A DNA stretch of 13,382 nt from Treponema sp. (GTDB lineage Bacteria; Spirochaetota; Spirochaetia; Treponematales; Breznakiellaceae), in the NCBI GenBank assembly GCA_031259035.1, contig JAIRLZ010000053.1, forward strand, positions 1 to 13,382, in the 5' to 3' direction. Position 1 is the first letter of the stretch. Every line of letters starts with the position of its first letter. Positions 6,147 through 13,218 of the stretch are shown here, in pieces. The translations under genes were made by a program, and so were the position numbers. Under the pieces are notes generated by a model, which saw nothing but the letters and a program-made list of their open reading frames with translations, made no database searches and was not told where the DNA came from.

Positions 6147-7010
6147 ATGTTGGGAAAGATCGCGTTGTTTTTTTGCCTTTTATCGTTGTGTTCATGTATA
6201 AAAGCGAATTCTTCGCATACAACAGACTCCGAAGGCGAGCGCCGGAATGTTCAAACCGGTTTGGAAGCGCAGGAAACGCCGATGAATGAGATGGACGAGA
6301 CCGTGTTTAAAGTGGAGCGGACGGCGCAAAAAGCGGGTGTTCCGCCTGATATTACCGGAACTATTGTAGAGATGATGCGCTTCGGCTCGCCGTTTATTGA
6401 GGATACCGGCGTAGCGCTGGAAGGCGATCCGTACCTCCACCTGCTGGTGGACAAACAGCATCCGCTTCCCCAAGACTACGAGCCGGACGATCTTGTTTCG
6501 CTTGTCGAAGGGAAGACCTACCGTATCGGCAGAAAAGATCTCCGCCTTCGCGGTTTTGCCGAGGCGAGCCTTGAAGAAATGGCAAAAGCCGCAAAAGCAA
6601 GCGGCGTTGCGCTCCTCGCTTCGTCCAGCTACCGCTCATACGCCTACCAAGCGACTGTGTACAACCGGAATGTGCGGGAGATGGGAAAAGAAGCCGCGGA
6701 CAGGGAATCGGCGCCGCCGGGATGCAGCCAGCACCAAACCGGTTTGGTAGTGGATTTCGGCTCCATAGACGATACGTTTGCGGAAACCAAAGCCGGGAAA
6801 TGGCTGCTCGCATATGCAAGCGATTTCGGCTGGTCTTTGTCTTTTCCAGACGGATACGAGGAGGTTACAGGCTACCGGTGGGAAAGCTGGCATTACCGGT
6901 ATGTAGGCGTCCCCCTCGCGCGTTTTATCGACGTATATTTCAACGGAATTCAACAGTACGCGCTTCAATTCCTACATGAATGGGAAAGACAGCGCGGCGC
7001 GGCTTCTTAG
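6147..7010 (+). CDS. VanY-like D-alanyl-D-alanine carboxypeptidase, probable lipoprotein
   Basis: 287-residue peptidase of the M15B (VanY) family, which trims the terminal D-Ala from peptidoglycan stem peptides. Numbering from the ATG at 6147: the substrate-binding arginine is R163 in S-S-Y-R-S-Y. The zinc ligands are H196 and D203 in S-Q-H-Q-T-G-L-V-V-D-F, with H249 in E-S-W-H-Y; E246 is the likely catalytic base. The N-terminus is a short signal sequence with C15 and C17 in L-S-L-C-S-C, a permissive spirochaete-style lipobox. This is followed by a polar linker, so the enzyme is probably membrane-anchored outside the cytoplasmic membrane. A GTG at 6117 overlaps the rnc end but would put charged residues before the signal. 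Weak AAGAAAA ribosome site, perhaps coupled to rnc. Its stop overlaps that of the convergent MATE gene. Confidence 0.9.
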   Translation: MLGKIALFFCLLSLCSCIKANSSHTTDSEGERRNVQTGLEAQETPMNEMDETVFKVERTAQKAGVPPDITGTIVEMMRFGSPFIEDTGVALEGDPYLHLLVDKQHPLPQDYEPDDLVSLVEGKTYRIGRKDLRLRGFAEASLEEMAKAAKASGVALLASSSYRSYAYQATVYNRNVREMGKEAADRESAPPGCSQHQTGLVVDFGSIDDTFAETKAGKWLLAYASDFGWSLSFPDGYEEVTGYRWESWHYRYVGVPLARFIDVYFNGIQQYALQFLHEWERQRGAAS

Positions 7011-8407
7011 GGCGCGGCTTTACTCGCCGCCTTCAACTTCTTCAATTCAAACGCGATAAACACGGCGGTTATGATAAATGAAAAGCCGTCCGCCACTGGA
7101 CCTGATGCCGCCACACCCCACAAGCCCCAAATTCTGCCGAAAATGAGTATGCACGGGATAAGGGCTATGAACTGGCGCATCATGGAAAGCAGAATGGATG
7201 TTCTTGGGCGTCCGGTTACCACAAAGAGATTGGAAGATACGATTTGAAAGCCGTCCACGAGGAGCATGGCGGTCATGGCGCGCAAGGCCCACGGGGCGAA
7301 CTGAAACAAGGCGCCGCTCCCATCCGGCGCGAACATTCTGACAAGCTGATGGGGGAAGGCTTGCGTCAGAACAAAGCCCACTGCGCAAATGGCGGTCGCC
7401 GCAACAACCGCAAGCGCGTAGGCGCGGAGTACGCGGCGGTATTTCTTGGCCCCATAATTGTAGCCGAGTATGGGTTGAACGCCTTGATTGATGCCGAAGA
7501 TGGGCATGAGGATCATCATAACGATGGATCCGGCGATGTTCATACCGGAAAGGGCGATGTCTCCGCCGTTGGCGACGCCAAGCGCGGCGGCGCCGTACCA
7601 GCCCATGCTTGCGTTGTAGAGCAGTTGTACGCCCGACATGACGAATTGCAGAAGAAATTGGGCGGAACCGAACGCCATTATCTCTCCGGTCATGGCAAAC
7701 GAAGGCTTAAACGTTTTGAATTCCAACCTGATGACGGCTTTCTTGCTGAAGCTGAACGACAGTATCCAAATCGTAGAGGCAAGCTGGGAAATGATGGTCG
7801 CCCACGCCGCGCCCTCAACACCCCATTTGAACCAGAAGATGAAAATGGGATCGAGGATCATGTTGAGTCCCGCGCCAATGAACATGCTTATCATGGTGAT
7901 GGTCGGGAATCCCTGCGCCCGCGTACAGTGTGAGAACCCGAAGCCCAGCATGGAAAAAACCGCGCCGTACAGTATGATGCGGAAATAATCCCGCGCATAC
8001 CCAAGCGCGGCGCTTCCTTCCTGGGCGCCGAGCATGGAGAGGATGGGTTCCATAAAGACAAGCCCCGGAACCATGATAATGACGCCCATGCCCAACAGAA
8101 GCCAAAAGCAGTGATTCAAAGCGTTTTCGGCATCCTCTTTTCTCCCTTGACCAAGCCGCATGGAGATCATATTCGCCGCGCCAATGCCGAACAGCATGGC
8201 GAACGCCATAAATATGGTCATAAGCGGCAGAACGAGAGAAAGCCCGCCAAGCGCCACTTCGTCAACGCCGCGTCCCACAAAAATGCGATCAACCACATTG
8301 TAGAGCGCGTTTACCATCATGCCTACGATGGCGGGTATAGAAAATTTGAGCAATAGCCTGCCAACAGGTTCTGTTCCGAGTCTGTCGGCAGTTTGTACGT
8401 GTCCCAT
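7007..8407 (-). CDS. MATE-family multidrug efflux transporter
   Basis: 466-residue inner-membrane cation/drug antiporter of the MATE superfamily. About twelve hydrophobic segments are spread along the protein, in two related halves. The first segment K-F-S-I-P-A-I-V-G-M-M followed by N-x-x-D40-R-I-F-V-G is the usual MATE opening. Around 305-320 the second half has I-N-Q-G-V-Q-P-I-L-G-Y-N-Y-G-A, a characteristic loop of the MepA/DinF-like branch. Substrate not predictable. The ATG at 8407 is chosen because GAGGAG lies 9 nt upstream; the frame continues upstream without family similarity. Its TAA stop (7009-7007) overlaps the TAG stop of the convergent carboxypeptidase, leaving no room for a terminator between the genes. 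Confidence 0.95.
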   Translation of the reverse strand: MGHVQTADRLGTEPVGRLLLKFSIPAIVGMMVNALYNVVDRIFVGRGVDEVALGGLSLVLPLMTIFMAFAMLFGIGAANMISMRLGQGRKEDAENALNHCFWLLLGMGVIIMVPGLVFMEPILSMLGAQEGSAALGYARDYFRIILYGAVFSMLGFGFSHCTRAQGFPTITMISMFIGAGLNMILDPIFIFWFKWGVEGAAWATIISQLASTIWILSFSFSKKAVIRLEFKTFKPSFAMTGEIMAFGSAQFLLQFVMSGVQLLYNASMGWYGAAALGVANGGDIALSGMNIAGSIVMMILMPIFGINQGVQPILGYNYGAKKYRRVLRAYALAVVAATAICAVGFVLTQAFPHQLVRMFAPDGSGALFQFAPWALRAMTAMLLVDGFQIVSSNLFVVTGRPRTSILLSMMRQFIALIPCILIFGRIWGLWGVAASGPVADGFSFIITAVFIAFELKKLKAASKAAP

Positions 8408-8589
8408 TTCCTTATGCTCCTCATCGAAAAAGCCGGTCCACAAAACACAAACCATGCGGCGTTATGCGCCCGCCGCACGTCCGCGTTTTGAAACCGGCGC
8501 TATGCTCTTACTATAATACTGAAACGGCGCGTAAAAGGCTAGGATTTTGTTGCGCTTCGCGCCCCAAATCGGAGAAAAGGCGCATTTAG

Positions 8590-8638
8590 GGATATGCGCA
8601 GAAATAACATGAGCGTTTGGTCTTTTATTATTGCGTAA
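8590..8638. repeat. Truncated left part of an older MITE-like copy
   Basis: Bases 8599-8623 repeat 8648-8672 almost exactly (24 bp with one mismatch at 8613/8662), and similarity continues with gaps to the shared TTGCGTAAG. Extending left, 8590-8611 matches the terminal repeat of the intact element in 18 of 22 bases. The right half of this copy is missing except for GCAAT at 8741-8745, where the second element interrupts it. Confidence 0.5.
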
Positions 8639-8737
8639 GGAACTGTTCAGAAATAACATGACCGTTTGGTCATGTTATTTCCTAATTGCGTAAGCAATTA
8701 AAACAAAATGCTGTGCATTTTATTTATGAACAGTTCC
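8639..8737. mobile_element. 99-bp MITE-like palindromic element
   Basis: Imperfect terminal inverted repeats of 22 bp (8639-8660 and 8716-8737, 20 of 22 match; outer 11 bp GGAACTGTTCA perfect) flanked by TAA on both sides (8636-8638 and 8738-8740), a possible 3-bp target duplication. Three perfect internal hairpins lie back to back: 8650-8663 with 8668-8681 (14 bp, loop GTTT), 8683-8689 with 8694-8700 (7 bp, loop GTAA) and 8705-8711 with 8715-8721 (7 bp, loop TGT). With the outer stem this can fold as a four-way cloverleaf. No coding capacity, so it would need a transposase elsewhere. Confidence 0.6.
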
Positions 8738-8825
8738 TAAGCAATGAACCTCCCCACCGCAGGGCGCGCAAACAAGGTTGCGGCCGCCCTTTGGCGCGGG
8801 TATTAGATCCCACCGCGAATAAAAA

Positions 8826-10634
8826 TCACTCGTTTTTCTGGAAGGCGGCTAACAGCAGTGATAGGAAAAACAACGGCACGGTTCCCAGCGTAAAAACAAC
8901 CATTGACAGGGTAAATCCGAGTGTGGCGACAGACCAAATGCACAGCGTATTGAGAAAACCTTGATACAACCGGACGACAACCTGAAATACAACCGGCAAA
9001 ATAAAGAGCATGGGAACGCCTATAAAAAAAGGCTTTTTTTTCGCCCGCAAACGCCAGCCCAAGATAATCACAACAACCGTGTTGGGAAGAAACACTATCA
9101 GGCTGAATATACGGTACATAATTTCAGCCTGAAACACCTGCTCTATATGGCCGTATTTGCCAAAATTGCCGCCCGCAACGAAAAGCTCGTTTAAAAGAAG
9201 CGACTCCAGTCCATGCCTGAGATTCGTAAGAAAAATAAAATGCTGATAATTTATATCAAGCGTCAACTGCATATTGTCATCAAACAGTTCCTGTCTTTTT
9301 CTGTCTTTATCAAACCACATAACGGCTGGATCGAACTGTTCGTTGGTTTCTCCGTTTAGGGAGCGCATCATAACAAGAAGCCGCTCCCCGCCATCACTTT
9401 TTTGCGGCGACAACCTGCAAAAAGGCGCGGTTATTGTCCCCATAAAAGTATGATTCTGATCGAATAGGAGGAATTCCACATTCCTGCCGTACGCGGAATC
9501 CGAAAAAAGCGAAATCTCCGCCATTTTGATGACGGCGCGGACATTTTGAGCGTTGATTGGGATGGAGAAAAAGGGATTTGGCGACATGGCTCCCAGCGTA
9601 ATATCCCGCTCGTCAACAAAGAAGGCGAAGTTTTCTATCTGCCGCCTGCTTATGGACAAAAGATTGACGACATCCGGATCCGCCGGCGTTTTTGTAATGA
9701 GGTCCGCGAAGATATGGTACGCCTGAATCCAGTCCTCGTCATGTACGGCCGCATATCCTTCCCGCTTCTGGCGATACAGAGCATAGGTTTCGCTTTCCTG
9801 TTCTGAAGGAGCGAGAGCATTGATGGCGTTCCATGCCCGCTCCGCAATACGCTCGGCCTGCCGGTATTCGGCGCTTGTTCTTTTTGTTCTCAATAAGCGC
9901 ATCGCAAGATTCGCAAGCCAATATGCGTCAAAGCAACGATTTTCAGCCAGCGCGGTTTTCGCTGACGCGAGGGCTTCTTGGGCGTCGACTGGTTCTCGTC
10001 CTGTAAAAACAAGCGGTTTTTTTTCCTTGTGCTGGATGTTATATATCTTTTCAGTTTCTAAAGCCGTGTTTTTAGCGTGGATTTCCGCCGCTTTGGCGCT
10101 GATTCTTTCGGCAAGTGAAAATAGCTCTCCGCCTTCCTGCGCACTTTTGCGCCAGATTCGCTTGCAAATAGCGATGGAATATTCGGCGTCAAGCCATTCT
10201 TCGGCCGCGGCTTGCGCTTCAGCGGCGGCTTTTGATTGATGAAAGAGCGAGCCTTTCAAAGTCATGGTTTTGTAGTAGTTTTGGGACAGCGGGCTTATCA
10301 GAAAAAAGATCGCCGCATATACGGCTGTTGCGGCAAAACCTGTGAAGAGAGCCGGTGACAGCCGTTTGAAAAATTGCGGAGAGAATCGAGGAAAAGGTTC
10401 GTTTTCTTGGGCAATCCACCCAAACGGCATGACTAGTCCTGCCAATAGCAAGGCGGGAAAAATGGCGCAAATGTCCAGTAAGCCGTTTGTCAGCCTCCAC
10501 GGGACAACGTAGACGGGTAGAGGCGGCGGCGCCGCCGGCAAGAGGTAGCGGAACACCATGATGATCGTGCAGGAGACCGCGATGTATATGCTAGAAACGA
10601 GAGGATACGCCATAATTTTGCCGTGTTTACGCAT
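8826..10634 (-). CDS. Large membrane protein with 3+3 membrane segments and soluble middle, unknown function
   Basis: 602 residues. Three hydrophobic segments at about 12-32, 52-74 and 94-116 and three more at about 509-527, 536-556 and 570-597 enclose a soluble middle of almost 390 residues. The first part of the middle (about 130-350) is helical, alanine- and glutamate-rich, with TPR-like helix pairs. The second part (about 355-500) looks beta-rich. Just before the fourth segment is S-L-L-L-N-E-L-F followed by a helix and M-Y-R-I-F, which recalls the approach to the second transmembrane block in LptF/LptG permeases. This likeness is by eye only. The start at 10634 overlaps the upstream gene in ATGCGTAA, so translation is likely coupled. 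I cannot name a family; probably lineage-specific. Confidence 0.75.
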   Translation of the reverse strand: MRKHGKIMAYPLVSSIYIAVSCTIIMVFRYLLPAAPPPLPVYVVPWRLTNGLLDICAIFPALLLAGLVMPFGWIAQENEPFPRFSPQFFKRLSPALFTGFAATAVYAAIFFLISPLSQNYYKTMTLKGSLFHQSKAAAEAQAAAEEWLDAEYSIAICKRIWRKSAQEGGELFSLAERISAKAAEIHAKNTALETEKIYNIQHKEKKPLVFTGREPVDAQEALASAKTALAENRCFDAYWLANLAMRLLRTKRTSAEYRQAERIAERAWNAINALAPSEQESETYALYRQKREGYAAVHDEDWIQAYHIFADLITKTPADPDVVNLLSISRRQIENFAFFVDERDITLGAMSPNPFFSIPINAQNVRAVIKMAEISLFSDSAYGRNVEFLLFDQNHTFMGTITAPFCRLSPQKSDGGERLLVMMRSLNGETNEQFDPAVMWFDKDRKRQELFDDNMQLTLDINYQHFIFLTNLRHGLESLLLNELFVAGGNFGKYGHIEQVFQAEIMYRIFSLIVFLPNTVVVIILGWRLRAKKKPFFIGVPMLFILPVVFQVVVRLYQGFLNTLCIWSVATLGFTLSMVVFTLGTVPLFFLSLLLAAFQKNE

Positions 10635-11571
10635 GGCGCATCTCTTTTTCTTGCGTCCGCTTTGATAAAGCATGGAAAAAAATGGCGATGCTTATGAACA
10701 GTAAAGCCGCCAAACAAAAAACAGCGGGGCTGATATAATTCTTGGGGATTATCCCTTTAATAGCGGTAGAGATGAGGTTTTGCGCTTGTATTGAGTCGAC
10801 GAACGCCTCTAGATAGAGGATTCCGCTGAAAAAGAGTCCGCCAAAAAGCAGATTGGCGAAATGCCATGAACTTATATTCATAATAAAACGCACGGAAACA
10901 AGCAGTAAAATCAATGACGCCGCGTAGAGCATGAAATTCCTAGGACCGTTTGCCGCCAACTCTTCAAATTTGAGCGCGGCTATATGGAATTTATCCATAA
11001 TTCTTGCCATGAAAGCGCTTTCATCGTTCCTAAAAAACAGAGGTTTTACCGGCGGCGCGGCGCGCGGCGCGTCAGCGGCGCTTTCCTCCCGGGTTCTCTG
11101 ATATTCAGCCTGCGCATCTGGAAAGACAACCACGCGCGGATATTCTTGCGGTCCGTCAAGAAGTGCGATTGATTCGTTTGATCCGCCGCTTGAAAAAAGG
11201 ATAAGTCCTTTTTCGCCAAACGTTATGGTTTTCTCAGATGCGGGCGGCAGACGGATTTCGCCTGTTTTGGCAATAAACAGCCAGCCAAGCGCGATAAAGC
11301 CCATCGCAAAGATAAACACGCAGAACATGGAAACTGGACAGGATATTTCCCGTCTCGCGGCGTAACTGAGGCTTATTAAAATAGTGAGATAAAGAGTTTG
11401 GGGAAGCCGTCCGCAGAAAGAAAGGACAAATTCACGCAAGAACGAGCCGGATATCGCTATGGTTGTTAATCCGGCGCTCCGTACACGAAAGAATCCAATG
11501 AGTGTGAAGAAAAAGAGGACAAGCATAAACGCGCAACAGAAAAAAAATAGAAGCCGTACTATATTTTTCAC
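10627..11571 (-). CDS. Membrane protein with 3+3 membrane segments, partner of the following gene
   Basis: 314 residues from a GTG at 11571. Predicted hydrophobic segments lie at about 5-29, 56-70, 80-101, then 212-232, 238-257 and 281-302. Between the blocks is about 110 residues of beta-prone and then proline/alanine-rich polar sequence. No enzymatic motif is visible. Its last codons overlap the start of the next gene by 8 nt (ATGCGTAA), pointing to a two-subunit complex made in fixed ratio. The block layout (three segments, extracytoplasmic domain, three segments) resembles LptF/LptG-type permeases but there is no convincing sequence motif in this one. No Shine-Dalgarno precedes the GTG; a promoter-like pair ends 6 nt upstream, or translation may follow an upstream frame ending 12 nt before. 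Confidence 0.7.
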   Translation of the reverse strand: MKNIVRLLFFFCCAFMLVLFFFTLIGFFRVRSAGLTTIAISGSFLREFVLSFCGRLPQTLYLTILISLSYAARREISCPVSMFCVFIFAMGFIALGWLFIAKTGEIRLPPASEKTITFGEKGLILFSSGGSNESIALLDGPQEYPRVVVFPDAQAEYQRTREESAADAPRAAPPVKPLFFRNDESAFMARIMDKFHIAALKFEELAANGPRNFMLYAASLILLLVSVRFIMNISSWHFANLLFGGLFFSGILYLEAFVDSIQAQNLISTAIKGIIPKNYISPAVFCLAALLFISIAIFFHALSKRTQEKEMRHA

Positions 11572-11577
11572 AATACC

Positions 11578-11606
11578 AGATTATCATGTTATGAAATGTC
11601 GCGCAA
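11578..11606 (-). promoter_or_regulatory. Possible promoter of the membrane-protein pair, very close to its start
   Basis: Minus strand: TTGCGC (11606-11601), a 17-bp spacer and TAATCT (11583-11578), with 6 nt to the GTG at 11571. The boxes are weaker than those of the HEAT-like and MoxR genes, but the geometry is the same and no Shine-Dalgarno is present. An alternative -10, GATAAT, lies two bases upstream. Confidence 0.35.
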
Positions 11607-11829
11607 GGGGAGAATTGACAAGTTCCACCTGGAAGCGATTGCTTCTCCATAGTTCGCTTTCGTTTTCGCCTTCATATGGTATCGTGCGAACAAGCCGGAC
11701 AAAAGTCCGTCCCGCTTCAATGGCGAAACCAATACGGTTTAATACCGCGGCTTGCTCCGGCTGAAGACAGCGGCATTCTGAATGGGGTCGCTTGGCGTAT
11801 TGACTATTCTCGCAACGTATGTTATAATA
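11584..11829 (-). pseudogene. Possible remnant of a gene lacking its 5' end
   Basis: An 81-codon open frame on the minus strand ends with tandem stops TGA-TAA (11586-11581), 12 nt before the next gene. It reads like protein, for example A-V-L-N-R-I-G-F-A-I-E-A-G-R-T-F-V-R-L-V-R and F-Q-V-E-L-V-N-S-P-L-A, with codons like those of the neighbours. It has no ATG or TTG, and only one GTG near its end. The 5' end runs into the yebC promoter (11800-11828). It could be the tail of a decayed gene once upstream of the membrane-protein pair, or chance. I do not recognise the family. Confidence 0.3.
11800..11828 (+). promoter_or_regulatory. Promoter of yebC-ruvC
   Basis: TTGACT at 11800-11805, exactly 17 bp, then a perfect TATAAT at 11823-11828. 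The predicted start near 11835 leaves a leader of about 125 nt before the yebC ATG. That leader is A/T-rich, contains only a weak 6-bp inverted pair (11885-11890 with 11924-11929) and ends in a strong AGGAGG. Confidence 0.8.
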
Positions 11830-11959
11830 TCACAATTATTCACAATAGTGGGTGGATTTGTCAAAATATGCGTAAGAATGACAAGAAAACCGCTGTTTTT
11901 CAGGGAACCACCTGTTTTCCGTGTTTTTGCGCGTTTATTACATTTTAGGAGGACACAGT

Positions 11960-12700
11960 ATGTCGGGCCACAGCAAATGGGCGACTATTAAACACAAGAA
12001 AGGCGCCGCGGATGCAAAACGCGGGCAAATGTTTACCAAACTCATCAAGGAGATCACCATTGCCGCGCGTATTGGAGGCGGCGATCAAGAGGGAAACCCA
12101 AGACTGCGCACGGCTATTCTTAAAGCTCGCGGCGCGAATATGCCCAAGGATAATATCACCAACGCGATAAAAAAAGGAACCGGCGAGCTTGAAGGCGTGA
12201 ATTACGAAGAGTTGTCTTACGAAGCCCGCCTTGGCGAAGCCGCCCTTTTTATTGAAGTTCTCACCGACAACCGCAACAGAGCCGCCGCAGATGTGCGCAA
12301 CATCCTTACCCGCGCGGGCGCGGATTTGGCGAAAGCGGGATCGGTTGCGCGGCTTCTTACCCGCAAGGGCGTCTTCACCGTTGACGGCGAGAAATTCCCC
12401 CTTGAAAAGGTTGAGGAGGCCGCCATTGAAGGCAATGCGGAGGATGTCTCTGAGTCTGACGGCGTTATTGAAATCACCTCCGCCGCGGAAGACTTTGAAG
12501 CCGTGGCAAAGGCTCTGGAAGCCGCGTCTATTGAAACCACCAGCGCGGAAATCAGCATGTTGCCCGAAGCGCCGGTAACGCTCAACGACAACGAAACGGC
12601 CAAAATGCTCAGGCTCATTGAACGGCTTGAAGAAAACGATGACGTTCAAAACGTCTATTCAAATATCGAAGTCCCCGATGGTTTTGAAGAAGAAGAGTAA
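11960..12700 (+). CDS. yebC: YebC/PmpR-family protein
   Basis: 246-residue member of the YebC/TACO1 family. These proteins have been described as DNA-binding regulators and, more recently, as ribosome-associated factors that help translate difficult stretches such as polyproline. The N-terminus M-S-G-H-S-K-W-A-T-I-K-H-K-K is the family hallmark, and the length is standard. The family core N-M-P-K-D-N-I-x-x-A-I-K-K-G lies at about 59-72. The C-terminus ends in a short glutamate run. The ATG at 11960 is fixed by the hallmark sequence and by AGGAGG at 11947-11952. It is followed by ruvC after 9 nt; yebC next to ruvC is a common bacterial arrangement. Confidence 0.97.
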   Translation: MSGHSKWATIKHKKGAADAKRGQMFTKLIKEITIAARIGGGDQEGNPRLRTAILKARGANMPKDNITNAIKKGTGELEGVNYEELSYEARLGEAALFIEVLTDNRNRAAADVRNILTRAGADLAKAGSVARLLTRKGVFTVDGEKFPLEKVEEAAIEGNAEDVSESDGVIEITSAAEDFEAVAKALEAASIETTSAEISMLPEAPVTLNDNETAKMLRLIERLEENDDVQNVYSNIEVPDGFEEEE

Positions 12701-12709
12701 CGAAAAAAG

Positions 12710-13198
12710 ATGCTCCGAATTATCGGCGTTGACCCCGGTTTGGCAAGTACGGGCTGGGGCGTCATCGAAACCGATACGCAACCCGCGCAGCGCGTCCGTT
12801 ATCTCTCTCATGGCTGCATAGAAACAATCCCCGACAAGCCGCTTACAGAGCGGCTTCTTTTTATCCATGACGCGCTCGCGGAAATTCTCGAAACATGGAA
12901 ACCTACGGAAGCCGCCGTTGAAACCCTCTATTTTGGACGAAACATCACAAGCGCCCTTCCGGTCGCCGAAGCGCGGGGCGTACTGTGTATGACGCTCGCG
13001 GAGGCAGGGTTGCCCGTGCGGGAACTGACGCCCAATGCCATCAAACAGGCTGTAGTGGGCGCGGCGCGGGCTGATAAAGAGCAGGTTCAGGAAATGGCGC
13101 GTCTCATTCTGGGGCTTGACGCGATTCCAAAACCGAATCACGCGGCGGACGCGCTGGGAGCGGCGATTTGCTGCGCGTACGCCTTCATTCGCCCGTAA
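12710..13198 (+). CDS. ruvC: Holliday junction resolvase RuvC
   Basis: 162-residue endonuclease that cuts Holliday junctions after RuvAB branch migration. Catalytic acids are D8 in G-V-D-P-G, E71 in A-V-E-T and D147 in H-A-A-D-A-L-G. The fourth position is H144 instead of the aspartate of E. coli; a histidine here is also known in Thermus RuvC, so activity is expected. The start follows yebC by 9 nt with only a weak A-rich ribosome site (AAAAAAG), consistent with translation from the yebC-ruvC transcript. ruvA and ruvB, often next, are not in the window: a tandem repeat begins 20 bp after the stop. Confidence 0.96.
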   Translation: MLRIIGVDPGLASTGWGVIETDTQPAQRVRYLSHGCIETIPDKPLTERLLFIHDALAEILETWKPTEAAVETLYFGRNITSALPVAEARGVLCMTLAEAGLPVRELTPNAIKQAVVGAARADKEQVQEMARLILGLDAIPKPNHAADALGAAICCAYAFIRP

Positions 13199-13218
13199 TT
13201 TTTTCTCCTCGCTTCTTT

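Larger units (their letters stand above)
8408..8825. other. Gene-free interval between MATE and the large membrane protein
   Basis: This 418-bp stretch has no credible coding frame. 8408-8531 is the MATE leader and probable promoter: a minus-strand TATTAT -10 box at about 8518-8513 with a weak -35. That box is flanked by near-identical 11-12 bp direct repeats, TGAAACCGGCGC (8489-8500) and TGAAACGGCGC (8520-8530). 8590-8745 holds two related palindromic elements, listed separately. 8746-8825 is GC-rich with only a short imperfect hairpin (8761-8766 with 8785-8790) and no clear terminator for the gene ending at 8826. Confidence 0.6.

Noticed and set aside
7244..7933. 229-codon plus-strand frame opposite the MATE gene
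   Set aside because: Rich in H, G, R and D with no hydrophobic core or motif; it mirrors the transporter's codons on the other strand.
8639..8737. tRNA or other structural RNA, suggested by the cloverleaf fold
   Set aside because: Stem lengths do not fit a tRNA (12-bp closing stem, 14-bp arm), there is no anticodon-arm consensus or CCA, and the terminal repeats with TAA flanks fit a MITE better.
11459..11764. Small plus-strand gene of about 100 codons upstream of yebC
   Set aside because: Half of it is antisense to the membrane-protein N-terminus, it has no Shine-Dalgarno, and its sequence is not protein-like.
11945..12649. 234-codon minus-strand frame opposite yebC
   Set aside because: Antisense to a well conserved gene, no recognisable domain, no ribosome binding site.
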